A DNA stretch of 64,000 bases from Myxococcales bacterium (GTDB lineage Bacteria; Myxococcota_A; Bradymonadia; UBA7976; UBA1532): NCBI GenBank assembly GCA_002731825.1, contig PCCS01000058.1, positions 30,761-94,760 on the forward strand, in the 5' to 3' direction. Positions 25,680 through 34,451 of this stretch are shown piece after piece. The position numbers and the translations under genes were made by a program. Below the pieces are notes generated by a model, which had not been told where the DNA came from, made no database searches, and worked only from the letters and a program-made list of their open reading frames with translations. Position 1 is the stretch's first letter, and each line of letters opens with the position of its first letter.

Positions 25680-26863
25680 GCCGCGCTCAAATCATGATCG
25701 CTGATTTCGCTGGTCGCGGGCAGGTGGATAAAATCGCCCAGTCCGACCTTCTCATACCGATGTAGAATGCGCGGCGTGAGTAAACCGATGGCGCGAAGAT
25801 TGGGTACGAGCCGTTTGAACATCACGCGGCGAAACATAGACATGCCTGGCATTTCATCCATGAAGAAATTCCACTCTTTGCGACTCATTCTGTGAGCAAA
25901 CCCTTCCTCGTATAGCTCATGGGCTAAGAACCGATTACGCATCAGTAGAACGATCTCAAAAGCCCAATCTTCTCTTTCGATTCGCTCCTTCTCACTGAGG
26001 CCCCCATTGTACAAGGGCTTCAACGCCAACAATCCGAAGTGTACATGACGTGCTTCGTCTTGAATGACCAAGCGCAATAGTTCTTTGAGCAATGGCTCCG
26101 ACGTCATTTTGTACAACGTGCCAAATGCACCAAGTGCCAGCCCCTCCACCAGAATCTGCATACCGAGGAATTTCATGTCCCAGCGGCTATCGGTCATGAG
26201 GCCATCAATGATCGTAAAAAGGTTGTCGTTTATGTCGTATCGGTGCTCTAGCTTCGAGTCGAGATAGCGACTGAAGACCTCGACGTGACGAGCCTCATCC
26301 ATGACCTGGGTTGCCCCATAATATTTGCCGTCAAAAATGGGGGTGGCTTCGGTCACCTGGGCCGAGGCCATCAACGCTCCTTGCTCTCCGTGCAAAAATT
26401 GGCTGAGCATCCAGGTCGTAATTCGCCACAGAAAGTCTAATTGTTCGCGCTCGTTGAACCGGATCCCAAATCCAGAGAGCAGATTCCAATCGACAAAGCC
26501 CTCGCCGATAAGGGGCACATTGGGATTGAAAGGGTCTACGGGGGTCGACCAGTCTAGGTCGACGCTGCCGTTCCATTGGAGCCGCTTTGCTTTTTCGTAC
26601 AAGGCTTTCATAGCTCCGTTGTCCGACGGATAGGAGAAATTGAAATGGGCAGAATGATTTGAACGCATTTCAGCCGTTTTGTGTCTGCCCTTTTGCAGAA
26701 ATAGGCCCCGCATTGCTGACGGCCCCATGCTTTTCAAAACGCCCATGTTTTCAATTGTCAGAACCGTGTTGACATTATCCATCCAGGCTTCGACTTTTGT
26801 CCGCACCTCCGTCGGTAGACGCTCCACCAGTGGGTTGTTCTCAAGGAATTTAGGCAGCTGCAT
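25676..26863 (-). CDS. Ferritin-like diiron protein (R2/oxygenase type)
   Basis: A 395-aa ferritin-like four-helix-bundle protein. Two well-spaced DEARHV motifs (MDEARHVEVFSRY and IQDEARHVHFGLL), together with Glu in HGEQGALM and VEGLALGAF, give the four carboxylates and two histidines of an R2-like diiron centre. It lacks signal and membrane segments. Relatives are annotated as diiron oxygenases or ferritin-like proteins; the reaction is not known. ATG follows GAGGAGACC. It is divergent from two ArsA-like ATPases with a 212-bp shared gap. Confidence 0.82.
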   Translation of the reverse strand: MQLPKFLENNPLVERLPTEVRTKVEAWMDNVNTVLTIENMGVLKSMGPSAMRGLFLQKGRHKTAEMRSNHSAHFNFSYPSDNGAMKALYEKAKRLQWNGSVDLDWSTPVDPFNPNVPLIGEGFVDWNLLSGFGIRFNEREQLDFLWRITTWMLSQFLHGEQGALMASAQVTEATPIFDGKYYGATQVMDEARHVEVFSRYLDSKLEHRYDINDNLFTIIDGLMTDSRWDMKFLGMQILVEGLALGAFGTLYKMTSEPLLKELLRLVIQDEARHVHFGLLALKPLYNGGLSEKERIEREDWAFEIVLLMRNRFLAHELYEEGFAHRMSRKEWNFFMDEMPGMSMFRRVMFKRLVPNLRAIGLLTPRILHRYEKVGLGDFIHLPATSEISDHDLSAA

Positions 26864-27075
26864 AAGGTCTCCTCTCGACTGTTTTTCTGGATCCGCATCG
26901 ATCCCAACAGTGAACGAGTCTACCCACCATGATAACCAGATTAATATTCAAAAGTCGCGTCAGAGTGTTCAATTTTTGAAAATAATCTACAAAACGGTTG
27001 TTTTTACTCTCGTCCTATACTGGCTCTTGGGTCAACGGCCAGCTATAGTACGTCCCGTAGTCATGAGGATGGTTC

Positions 27076-27990
27076 GTGTATTTTCTAAACAGGCATACGT
27101 TGCTCATCAGCGGTAAAGGTGGTGTTGGCCGGACAGCGGTTGCAGCGGCTATCGGTCTCGCCTCATCCCGGGCGAAAAAGAGAACGTTGGTTCTAGAAAT
27201 ATCATATGAAGAGAGTTCTCAATCGGCGCTGGGCGCTCGCTTTGGTCGACCGAATTTAAACGAGGAGGCTCTTCCTATAGACGACTATCTTGCCATTGGT
27301 CGTCTGAATGCGAAGGTTGGGCATTCGCTTTTCTTGAGAACCATTTTGCCCAGCAAAACTCTCATTGCAGCCGCACTGCGCTCAAAGGCTGTTCATAAGT
27401 TTTTGACGGCAGCGCCGTCCTTGCACGAAATGGGTATTTTCTATCACTTGCTGACTTTGATCCAGAAGACTCGCGCAGATGGCACCCGAAAATATGAGTT
27501 GATTATCATCGACATGCCCGCCACCGGACACACCTTAGCGCTCACAGGACTGCCCGCGATTCTATTGAGATTGATTCCGGCAGGCCCCATCGCCCGAGCG
27601 TTGAAAGACGGCCAAGCCATTCTAAATAATCCGGACTTATCGGAAGCCTGGATCGTGACCTTACCGGAAAAACTACCCGTCACAGAGGCTCTTGAATTGG
27701 TGGACGGATTGACTGAAACAGACGTGACCGTTGGTGGCATGATCCTTAATCGCATGCCTCCGGATCCCTTCACTGAAGATGAGCGAGCCGTCTTGGATGC
27801 GTATTGCGAAACGGGTCATTTTTTCGGCCAACTGACCCTGGCTCGCATCAGGGCTGCTAAAGTCGCAATGAGCGACCTTAAAAATCGATTTGATGCCCCT
27901 GTTTTAACACTCCCTGAAGTGGTTGATACCGATCTTATGACCAACCCCTTGCAGTCGCATATCAGCGAGCTAATGGGGGCTGAATCATGA
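27076..27990 (+). CDS. ArsA/Get3-like ATPase, first copy
   Basis: A 304-aa SIMIBI-class ATPase. The deviant Walker A is SGKGGVGRTAV: the signature lysine is kept but the usual second Lys of GKT is Arg. IIIDMPATGHTLALTGLP is the switch II/Walker B region and NRMPPDPFTEDE matches the later nucleotide contact. There is no arsenite operon nearby, so a role in arsenic export is unlikely; a partner role with the next ATPase is more likely. The start is GTG with GAGGA nine bases upstream. Its stop overlaps the second copy by four bases. Confidence 0.85.
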   Translation: MYFLNRHTLLISGKGGVGRTAVAAAIGLASSRAKKRTLVLEISYEESSQSALGARFGRPNLNEEALPIDDYLAIGRLNAKVGHSLFLRTILPSKTLIAAALRSKAVHKFLTAAPSLHEMGIFYHLLTLIQKTRADGTRKYELIIIDMPATGHTLALTGLPAILLRLIPAGPIARALKDGQAILNNPDLSEAWIVTLPEKLPVTEALELVDGLTETDVTVGGMILNRMPPDPFTEDERAVLDAYCETGHFFGQLTLARIRAAKVAMSDLKNRFDAPVLTLPEVVDTDLMTNPLQSHISELMGAES

Positions 27991-29111
27991 ATCCGATTCA
28001 GGACTTGATTCGGACGCGTAAAGTGATTGTCTGCTGTGGTGCTGGCGGTGTCGGAAAAACAACAACGTCCGCAGCCCTTGGCCTGGCCGCAGCAAGTGTG
28101 GGCAAGTCTGTTCTGGTCGTGACCATAGACCCAAGCAAACGATTAGCTGAGGCACTCGGTGTAGATAGAAATCCTGAGCGACCCATACCGGTCGACATTG
28201 ACGGACTGATCGACAAAAAGTCTGAGGGTTCGTTGTCAGCTTGGATGCTGGACCCGCAGTTAATCGCTGATCGAGTTGTTGAGCGGTTTTCTGGGTCTAA
28301 TCGTGATGCAAGCACCCTCATGAACAATCCGATTTATCAAAACGTCACGGCTATGGTTGCTGGCATGCAAGAATACACAGCCGTGCAAGCTCTCTACGAG
28401 TTTATCCATGATGATCGCTATGACCTCATCATCCTCGATACGCCGCCTTCGCGGGATGCATTACGTTTTTTAGATGCGCCTGAGCGTGCGAGCGCTTTTC
28501 TCGACCGACGCATTTTTAATCTCTTCGTGCCAGGTGAAGGCAGCGCCATTCGTCGGATGACGACAAAACTTCTCGAAAAAGTGATGGACGTGAGTTTTGG
28601 GCCTGACACGCGTAGAGAATTACAGCAGTTCTTTCAGCTCTTTGGCGGCCTGTTGTCGCATTTGAACCACAATCAGGCTGAGATGCGCCGATTCTTCGGC
28701 GGCGAGGACGTTTCGTTTTTATTAGTTACAGCGCCCACAAGTGCCGCTCTTGAAGAAACCCAGTTTTTCTCGCGGCGAGCGACCGGAGAACTCGATCTAG
28801 ATGTAGCCGGTGTGATCTTGAATCGAAGTCTGACCCATTGTCGGGGCTGGACAATGCCAATCCCCGGCTTTCATGAAGGTCAAGACCCCGTGTTATCAGC
28901 GGCTATTTTGAAGCTGCGGCAGTTTTCGCTTCGCGAGCAAGAAATGATGGAAGGCCACCTACAATTAAAGGGAGAATTAGCTGCTTTATCCGGCGATAAA
29001 GGATGGGTATTTACTCTCCCACACTTGGGTCCGGACGCGTCAACGCTCGATGGGCTATCCGCCATAGCTCATTACATGGCGGATGACGAGAACGACCAGT
29101 ATGAAAAATGA
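27987..29111 (+). CDS. ArsA/Get3-like ATPase, second copy
   Basis: A 374-aa paralogue with a standard deviant Walker A (CCGAGGVGKTTTSAALGLAA) and LVVTIDPSKRLAEALG, the A loop. IILDTPPSRDALRFLDAPER is the switch II region with the conserved DTPP. In myxobacterial and actinobacterial genomes such pairs occur next to each other and are presumed to work as a heteromer; their cargo is not known to me. It is coupled to the first copy through an ATGA overlap and to the downstream lipoprotein by a 13-base gap. Confidence 0.87.
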   Translation: MNPIQDLIRTRKVIVCCGAGGVGKTTTSAALGLAAASVGKSVLVVTIDPSKRLAEALGVDRNPERPIPVDIDGLIDKKSEGSLSAWMLDPQLIADRVVERFSGSNRDASTLMNNPIYQNVTAMVAGMQEYTAVQALYEFIHDDRYDLIILDTPPSRDALRFLDAPERASAFLDRRIFNLFVPGEGSAIRRMTTKLLEKVMDVSFGPDTRRELQQFFQLFGGLLSHLNHNQAEMRRFFGGEDVSFLLVTAPTSAALEETQFFSRRATGELDLDVAGVILNRSLTHCRGWTMPIPGFHEGQDPVLSAAILKLRQFSLREQEMMEGHLQLKGELAALSGDKGWVFTLPHLGPDASTLDGLSAIAHYMADDENDQYEK

Positions 29112-29124
29112 AAGAGAGTCATCG

Positions 29125-29706
29125 ATGATGCGCGTATCAATCGCTCTGCTGAGTACGCTCCTTGCCTACGGCTGTCAGATCAAGCCCAATCAAACCGGTG
29201 ACAGTCAGACCAATAAAAATAGTCGGATTAAATCTAAGAAAAAGCAGGTGACCGACAATGTTCCAGCTCAGAAAAGCGCCAAGACGGCTCTAAAACAGGA
29301 GAGAATCGCATCGGGCAAAGATGCCAAATGGGACAGTAATCTTATTTGGCGTTCGTGGTCTGAAGGCCGAAAGGAGGCGGCCAAAACGGGCAAGCCATTA
29401 TGCCTGGTTGTCTTCACTGACTGGTGTCCAAAATGTCGGAAATTGGGTCCGCTCTTTCAGGATAAAAATGTTGAACGTTTGGCCAATGATGTTGTGATGG
29501 TCCGACAGAACCAAGACGAGCAGCCCGAATGGCTAAATGAATACATTCAGCATGGTCGGTACGTGCCTCGTATATTTTTCTTTTCGGCGGCCGGTCAGTT
29601 GCTCAGCGATATCCGCAGTCCTATTGACCGATATCCCTACTTCTATACACCCAATTCCGTATCGGCTTTCCGAGCAAGCCTGAAGAAAGCACTGAGTCAA
29701 AAATGA
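29125..29706 (+). CDS. Thioredoxin-fold lipoprotein
   Basis: About 193 aa. The start ATG at 29125 (AAAGAGAG seven bases ahead) leads straight into a signal peptide with lipobox LAYGC. A Lys/Ser-rich linker of about 50 residues follows, then a thioredoxin-like domain with FTDWCPKCRKLG (CPKC active site) and the cis-Pro in YVPRIFFF. It probably reduces or isomerizes disulfides on the periplasmic face. Longer in-frame starts at 29083 and 29101 would overlap the ATPase and bury the signal peptide. It is coupled to the exonuclease gene by a four-base overlap. Confidence 0.88.
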   Translation: MMRVSIALLSTLLAYGCQIKPNQTGDSQTNKNSRIKSKKKQVTDNVPAQKSAKTALKQERIASGKDAKWDSNLIWRSWSEGRKEAAKTGKPLCLVVFTDWCPKCRKLGPLFQDKNVERLANDVVMVRQNQDEQPEWLNEYIQHGRYVPRIFFFSAAGQLLSDIRSPIDRYPYFYTPNSVSAFRASLKKALSQK

Positions 29707-30332
29707 TAAATCAGCAGTCTGCCATAATCGATCAAAAGACCGTCTACATCTGTGTGGATCTCGAGGCCAGCGGGCGGGTACCAGGTTTGTTTAACATGGT
29801 GTCCATAGGTGGTGTCGCAGTTCAGTTCGATAATGGTATCCATCGCAGGGGGGCCGAATTCTACTTTGAGCTTCAGCCCATTTGCGACGGATTTGATCCG
29901 CATGCAATGTCGATTCATGGCTTGACGGAGACCCATCTCAGAACACACGGCCTTCCCGCTGAGTTGGTTATGCAGAAGATGACCGATTGGGTCGAAGAGA
30001 ATACACCCGACGGTTTTAGGCCACTCTTTGTCGGTCACAACGCACCATTCGATTGGATGTTTACGGCCTGGTATTTCGCCTGGGCGGGTCTAGACAACCC
30101 GTTTGGTTACAATGCGCTCGACACAAAGGCCTTGATGATGGGTACACAGAGGCTGCCCTGGCGGCAATGCAATAAAGAAACATTGGTCGAAGTCTACCCA
30201 GCTCTTAGTCCACCTGCGCCAGAATTGGTTCATAACGCACTTGCCGATGCGCAATTTCAAGCTGATATTTTGATCGCATTGCTGGATGGAAAAGGGCCTA
30301 GTCGTCCCGAGTCGTCAGATGGGTCCAGTTAG
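29703..30332 (+). CDS. DEDDh 3'-5' exonuclease
   Basis: A 209-aa exonuclease of the DnaQ/RNase T superfamily. CVDLEASG carries the first Asp and Glu, GHNAPFDWMF the second Asp and HNALADAQ the His and last Asp, so all catalytic positions are present. SIHGLTETHL is the conserved patch between them. It acts alone without polymerase or BRCT domains, so it may be an RNase T-like RNA processing enzyme or a DNA repair exonuclease. Its end overlaps the converging phosphatase gene by 35 bases. Confidence 0.87.
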   Translation: MINQQSAIIDQKTVYICVDLEASGRVPGLFNMVSIGGVAVQFDNGIHRRGAEFYFELQPICDGFDPHAMSIHGLTETHLRTHGLPAELVMQKMTDWVEENTPDGFRPLFVGHNAPFDWMFTAWYFAWAGLDNPFGYNALDTKALMMGTQRLPWRQCNKETLVEVYPALSPPAPELVHNALADAQFQADILIALLDGKGPSRPESSDGSS

Positions 30333-31569
30333 AGAGATCGTCTGCTTCTTCGCTTATACTTGCTTTGAGCAGTGCTGAATTTGTCGACCGGAGTCGGCGA
30401 TTTAAAATCTGAGTTAGGCACCACAGGATTTTCACAGCAATACTGGTGTCTTTTTGCAGCAGGTTAAAAAGAGATTTCCGTTGGATGACCAATGCCTCGG
30501 TGACCTTATCTGCCTTCGCATTGGCGGAGCGCTGCCCTTTGTCTAAGATGGCCATCTCACCGAAATGACCGCCCATTCCGAGAGTGGCCAATCGAACATC
30601 ATCACTCTCCACTGAAATGCGTCCCGCCAAAATGACGTACATCTCTTCGCCGAGATCATTCTCGCGGAAAACATATTGACCGGCCTGGAATGTTCTGACT
30701 TCGGAGATGTTTAGAACTTCGACCAGTTCTTTGTAGGTCAGATGCTGAAACATCGGCATCTTACTGAGGACTTTAACCCGATGGGGTAAATTTGGATTTA
30801 TGTCCTGATTGGTTTCATCGTTTAAACGAACAAATACAGCGGTTGAATTGTCAGAGCCTCCTCGCCGATTTGCCATTTTGATAGCAACTTGGGCCAATTC
30901 ACTGAATTTAAAATTCGTGAGTAAGTTGCCGATTTCGTCGGCGGACCTCAAATACTGGGATAAACCATCGGAGCATAGGAGAAACGTATCACCCGTCATC
31001 AGTTCAAAATCGAAGGTGTCGACTTTGACATCCGAATAGACACCGACAGCCCGAGTGATGGCGTTGCTATAGCGCTCTTGCTGGCGATCATTTGGGCGGA
31101 GGCGTCCCTGCCTGATGAGTTCATTGACCAGCGAATGATCCTCGGTCACCTGAACGACGTCTTTTTCCCTAACAAGATAAATTCGACTGTCGCCAACATG
31201 GGCGATGAAACCGCGACTTGGCGTGAGAAGTAGGGCTGAAAGCGTTGTTCCCATACCCCTCATCTCTTTATTTTTCTGAGCCGTTTGAAACACGTGCTCG
31301 CCCGCTTTACGTACGGCATCTTCTAATAAACGACTGACAGCCTCGCGGCCCACAGTACCGTCGATAAATCGTGAGATCTCTGCGCGCCGTCGCTCGACTT
31401 CATTTACGAATACGTCGATGGCATTTTTACTGGCGACTGAGCCTGCAGCGTGTCCGCCCATACCATCAGCGACGACGTACAGTCCGAGCTTTTGGTCTGT
31501 GTGGAAGGCGTCTTGGTTTTCAGTTCTTTTACGCCCAACATCTGTCAGGGCACTTACCTCATGCTGCAT
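30298..31569 (-). CDS. PP2C phosphatase fused to cyclic-nucleotide-binding domain
   Basis: A 423-aa cytosolic signalling protein. Residues 1-245 are a PP2C Ser/Thr phosphatase with ENQDAF, VVADGMGGHAAG, AHVGDSRIYL, LLCSDGLS and GGSDNST, covering the metal-binding Asp residues. Residues 265-405 are a cyclic-nucleotide-binding domain with FRENDLGEEMYVILAGRISV and GGHFGEMAILDKGQRSA, where the Glu and Arg of the phosphate cassette can be recognised. Dephosphorylation is therefore likely controlled by cAMP, cGMP or another nucleotide. ATG follows TGGAGATATT. The kinase it opposes is unknown; the kinase-like gene at 40.3 kb is probably inactive. Confidence 0.92.
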   Translation of the reverse strand: MQHEVSALTDVGRKRTENQDAFHTDQKLGLYVVADGMGGHAAGSVASKNAIDVFVNEVERRRAEISRFIDGTVGREAVSRLLEDAVRKAGEHVFQTAQKNKEMRGMGTTLSALLLTPSRGFIAHVGDSRIYLVREKDVVQVTEDHSLVNELIRQGRLRPNDRQQERYSNAITRAVGVYSDVKVDTFDFELMTGDTFLLCSDGLSQYLRSADEIGNLLTNFKFSELAQVAIKMANRRGGSDNSTAVFVRLNDETNQDINPNLPHRVKVLSKMPMFQHLTYKELVEVLNISEVRTFQAGQYVFRENDLGEEMYVILAGRISVESDDVRLATLGMGGHFGEMAILDKGQRSANAKADKVTEALVIQRKSLFNLLQKDTSIAVKILWCLTQILNRRLRSTNSALLKASISEEADDLSNWTHLTTRDD

Positions 31570-31602
31570 TCAATATCTCCACATCAAAAGTGACAAATCC
31601 AG

Positions 31603-32373
31603 TCACGCGGGTACCAGTGCGGTTTGCCACCTGGGATGACTTGGGGCCGGCAACAAGTCAAGCTCCATGTGTTGCGTATCATAATCCATCGGCGGTCCGA
31701 GCATCGGTTTTCCGAAGGACGGAATGGGCAGACCAAGCAAAACCGACGCGGCCAAATAGAATTCCTGTCGAGTTGGGCACACTGAACTGACGACTATGTA
31801 GTGGGGTTTTGGGTCCGCTCGGGTCATGGCCGCGAAAGTCGCTTGTGCCGCATCATCGTAATGAATCAGTGCCAATACCTTGTTCGGGGGACCTGGCGGT
31901 ATGTTTTTTTTCTTCTGATAGGCGCTCATCGGTCCTCGTCCGATTCGATATAATCCACCCAGACGCAAGATCACGCCGGCGTCTTTAGCCCAGAGCTGAA
32001 AGGCTGTCTCCATAGCAGCAATTTTTTGGGCTCTCGGTGATTCACCCGCTTCGGACTCGGCATCAATGATGCCTGCTCGGCTGTGATAGTATCCAGTCGA
32101 TGATGTGAGGATAATGCGCTTCGGCGGCGCATGTGCTACTACCCGTTTAATGGCTTCGTGCAGTGAGTCTGTGCCCGCAATACTCAGTAAAACCAGGTCT
32201 GTAGGCTCAAAGGGTGGTGGGTCGCCGACTGAGGTTTTAATGCCTGCTGACTGAAGGTCCGAGTGTCTGCTCGTAGTCGCGGTATAGGCGTGGACGTCAT
32301 AGCCCTCACCAATGGCCAGTCGACCGACGCGTCCACCCAATTCACCAGCGCCCCAAATGACGCATCGTGTCAT
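31603..32373 (-). CDS. YeeZ-like NAD(P)-binding protein
   Basis: A 256-aa Rossmann-fold protein of the atypical SDR / NAD-dependent epimerase group similar to E. coli YeeZ. CVIWGAGELGGRVGRLA at the N-terminus is the nucleotide loop; IILTSSTGYYHSR and LRLGGLYRIGRGP are the other conserved segments. The usual SDR Tyr-x-x-x-Lys is not in its normal place. I chose the ATG at 32371-32373, with GGAGA five bases upstream, over an ATG 14 codons earlier. It is 33 bp upstream of the phosphatase gene on the same strand. Substrate unknown. Confidence 0.8.
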   Translation of the reverse strand: MTRCVIWGAGELGGRVGRLAIGEGYDVHAYTATTSRHSDLQSAGIKTSVGDPPPFEPTDLVLLSIAGTDSLHEAIKRVVAHAPPKRIILTSSTGYYHSRAGIIDAESEAGESPRAQKIAAMETAFQLWAKDAGVILRLGGLYRIGRGPMSAYQKKKNIPPGPPNKVLALIHYDDAAQATFAAMTRADPKPHYIVVSSVCPTRQEFYLAASVLLGLPIPSFGKPMLGPPMDYDTQHMELDLLPAPSHPRWQTALVPA

Positions 32374-32924
32374 CTTTGTCTCCACTTGTTTCAATTCGGA
32401 CCTTCGATGAATCATCGAAAAAACCGCTGTATTAAACTTTATAAGCCCGTCATCAGATTACCCGCCGTCGTCTCCCATGGCAACGACCCTGAGACCGGTC
32501 CAAATCCATTTAATGGAAAATGATTTTATGTGCCCTATTAGATGGACAAACTAACCAGTGGAACCAGATTATTTATTGTTGTTCTTGATATTGCGAAACC
32601 TGCTTCCTATTGGTGCGAAAGCCATTTCGCACCCGTGTTCCATTTTTCAAAAAAACCGGTTTACGTGTTTTTTTGACGCGTAAGCATATGAAATTAATAA
32701 CTAAATAAAAACCGTGTTTTTTTCTTGGTCGGTTCCATATCTATGTCCTACATTACTGTACATGGTCATACAGTAACTACATGTGTGCCAGTCACAAATA
32801 CGGGTTCGCAGACTTCATTGGTGAGGACGTGGACTCCAACCTGTAACCATACGGCCATTGGCCGTTTTGTACAGGGTATTTAATTACAGCTCCAATTGGA
32901 GCACTAGCCTTAGGGGGTTCTTAA
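32374..32924 (+). other. Palindrome-rich leader of the porin gene
   Basis: No gene is visible in these 551 bp. Four perfect inverted repeats stand out. GGTGCGAAA-N4-TTTCGCACC is at 32612-32633. TTACTGTA-N8-TACAGTAA is at 32753-32776. ACGGCC-N3-GGCCGT lies at about 32846. The palindrome GCTCCAATTGGAGC is at 32889-32902, shortly before the AGGGGG ribosome binding site. The middle part (32640-32740) is very AT-rich with T runs. A TTGACG at 32673-32678 lacks a good -10. The region probably holds a regulated promoter and a structured, stable mRNA leader. Confidence 0.65.
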
Positions 32925-34013
32925 ATGTCTAAGTCACTCAAATTGTCGCTATTTGCAGCGCTCGCAGTCATGGTTTTCACCGTTCCTGCTCAATCTGCTC
33001 GTCGTGATGGCCTAAATGGCAACGTCTTAATCGAAGACTACAACGATGCCTTTACGTTCCCACAACGTGCCGGTCATGCGCTCAACATCAACCGCGTTCG
33101 TTTCAATCATGAAGGACAGGATCGATCATCGGCAACCATCGGTGTCAAGAATGGTGACGGCGGCTGGGCTATCGGCATTAACGCGTTGAGCCAGCCTCAA
33201 GATCCGACACAGGAACGTGCCACAGCAACCATGTTAGAAGCAGCTTACAGTGGGGGTGCTTGGGGTATTGGTCTGTCACTCGGTAAGGGTGAATTTACAC
33301 AAGATGGAGACGGCAACACTGCACTGAACATCGGTCTTGTTGCAGGTTATACACTCAAGAACGTCGGCGAGATGGCCCTCGCGCTTGGAATTGCGCAGGC
33401 AGAGAATGGCGCAGGGGACGCTTTCAACACTATGAACGTGGGCGTAAACCTTCGTGGATATAAGTCACTGCAGCCCAAAGTCGAACTGGGTTACACAGCC
33501 GCTATCCAATTTCAGAGTGACAAGACTGAGCCAGACGGTGGTGACGAAGTTGAAAACACACTCATGAATGTAGAGCTGGGTGCAGGACCTGTCTACAAGG
33601 TCGGTAAGGGCATCGTTGCACTTCACGGTACTGTTGGTTTCACACAGATCAAGAATGGTGACGACGAAGCATCACTCATCACGATTCCTGGCATGAACTT
33701 GGCCTTCGAGACTCCGCTCAACGATTGGGTCGAGTTCCGCGCTGGTGCCGGTTACAAGTTCGTCATGACCACGTTCTCACCGGACGCCGGTCCTGAGATT
33801 AAAATCAACCACGCAGACGCAGACGTCAACCAAGCTCTTGCAGGTGTTTGGGCCCCTACGCCAACGGGTGCCATGGGTCTCTCAGGACTTTGGGGCAACT
33901 TGCGCATCGACGCGGCTGTCGAGCGTGATTTCCTCACAAACGGTCCTCACCTGTTGACCGGTACGCCAACAGCACAGTGGGCATCAAAGATTTCTGCCAC
34001 ATACGACTGGTAG
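32925..34013 (+). CDS. Porin-like outer-membrane beta-barrel protein
   Basis: A 362-aa protein with a clear signal peptide (hydrophobic core to about residue 20, cut near AQSA). The mature chain alternates polar and hydrophobic residues in strand-like stretches of about ten and ends in ISATYDW, with a terminal aromatic residue as outer-membrane barrels have for BAM recognition. No domain is recognised beyond that. A strong AGGGGG ribosome binding site, a structured leader and an efficient terminator suggest an abundant protein, perhaps a major porin. Confidence 0.75.
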   Translation: MSKSLKLSLFAALAVMVFTVPAQSARRDGLNGNVLIEDYNDAFTFPQRAGHALNINRVRFNHEGQDRSSATIGVKNGDGGWAIGINALSQPQDPTQERATATMLEAAYSGGAWGIGLSLGKGEFTQDGDGNTALNIGLVAGYTLKNVGEMALALGIAQAENGAGDAFNTMNVGVNLRGYKSLQPKVELGYTAAIQFQSDKTEPDGGDEVENTLMNVELGAGPVYKVGKGIVALHGTVGFTQIKNGDDEASLITIPGMNLAFETPLNDWVEFRAGAGYKFVMTTFSPDAGPEIKINHADADVNQALAGVWAPTPTGAMGLSGLWGNLRIDAAVERDFLTNGPHLLTGTPTAQWASKISATYDW

Positions 34014-34046
34014 CATCTGAGAGAGGGCGAGATGCTCTCTGAGAAA

Positions 34047-34075
34047 AAGCCTCGCTTCGGCGGGGCTTTTTTTTT
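34047..34075 (+). terminator. Rho-independent terminator after the porin gene
   Basis: AAGCCTCGC at 34047-34055 pairs with GCGGGGCTT at 34060-34068 (one G-T pair) around a TTCG tetraloop, followed by T residues to 34075. Confidence 0.95.
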
Positions 34076-34097
34076 GCCTACACCAAAAATGAGCGGG

Positions 34098-34451
34098 CTA
34101 GAGCTGGCGATGCCATGCTCCGGCGCTAATTGACAACCCGAAACCGATGACCAGCAGTGCTGGATACACGGCCCTGTCTTTGCCAAGGTCAACGCATCGA
34201 TTGGTCACATCTCGAGTGTGACATCCGGATGCGCTCATTAATCCCACCAACCCCGCTGTCATGACACTCAAGCCTAAGACCAGCAGACTTGTTGCACCCA
34301 CCTTTGGCTGCGTGGGCGGGGGTGCGTATCGGTCATCGAACACGGGCTCCGTCTCGGTCTCAGGCACAGCGGTCTCGTACGTTGATATTCGGCTGATGGG
34401 TGCGGCTAAGACCACTGAAAAACAGAGCGATAGGACAGTCATTGCTGCCAC
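34098..34451 (-). CDS. Small two-helix membrane protein, unknown
   Basis: A 117-aa protein with an N-terminal signal-like segment, a short Pro/Glu-rich region and two C-terminal hydrophobic helices. These flank a loop with two cysteines (SGCHTRDVTNRCVDLGKDRA). This helix-Cys-loop-helix hairpin resembles the C-terminus of the TPR-PEGA protein at 43-44 kb. The start overlaps the end of the 598-aa gene by 13 bases, suggesting co-transcription. No family or function is recognised. The overlap and the ordered layout argue that it is a real gene. Confidence 0.6.
   Translation of the reverse strand: MAAMTVLSLCFSVVLAAPISRISTYETAVPETETEPVFDDRYAPPPTQPKVGATSLLVLGLSVMTAGLVGLMSASGCHTRDVTNRCVDLGKDRAVYPALLVIGFGLSISAGAWHRQL

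Noticed and set aside
27076..29111. Arsenic resistance operon
   Set aside because: ArsA-like ATPases are present but there is no arsB, arsC, arsD or arsR, and the histidine/cysteine metal sites of true ArsA were not seen.
32753..32776. LexA/SOS-box-like palindrome TTACTGTA-N8-TACAGTAA ahead of the porin gene
   Set aside because: The CTGT and ACAG halves are 10 bp apart, not 8 as in the E. coli-type SOS box, and a porin is not an SOS gene. Kept only as an inverted repeat.
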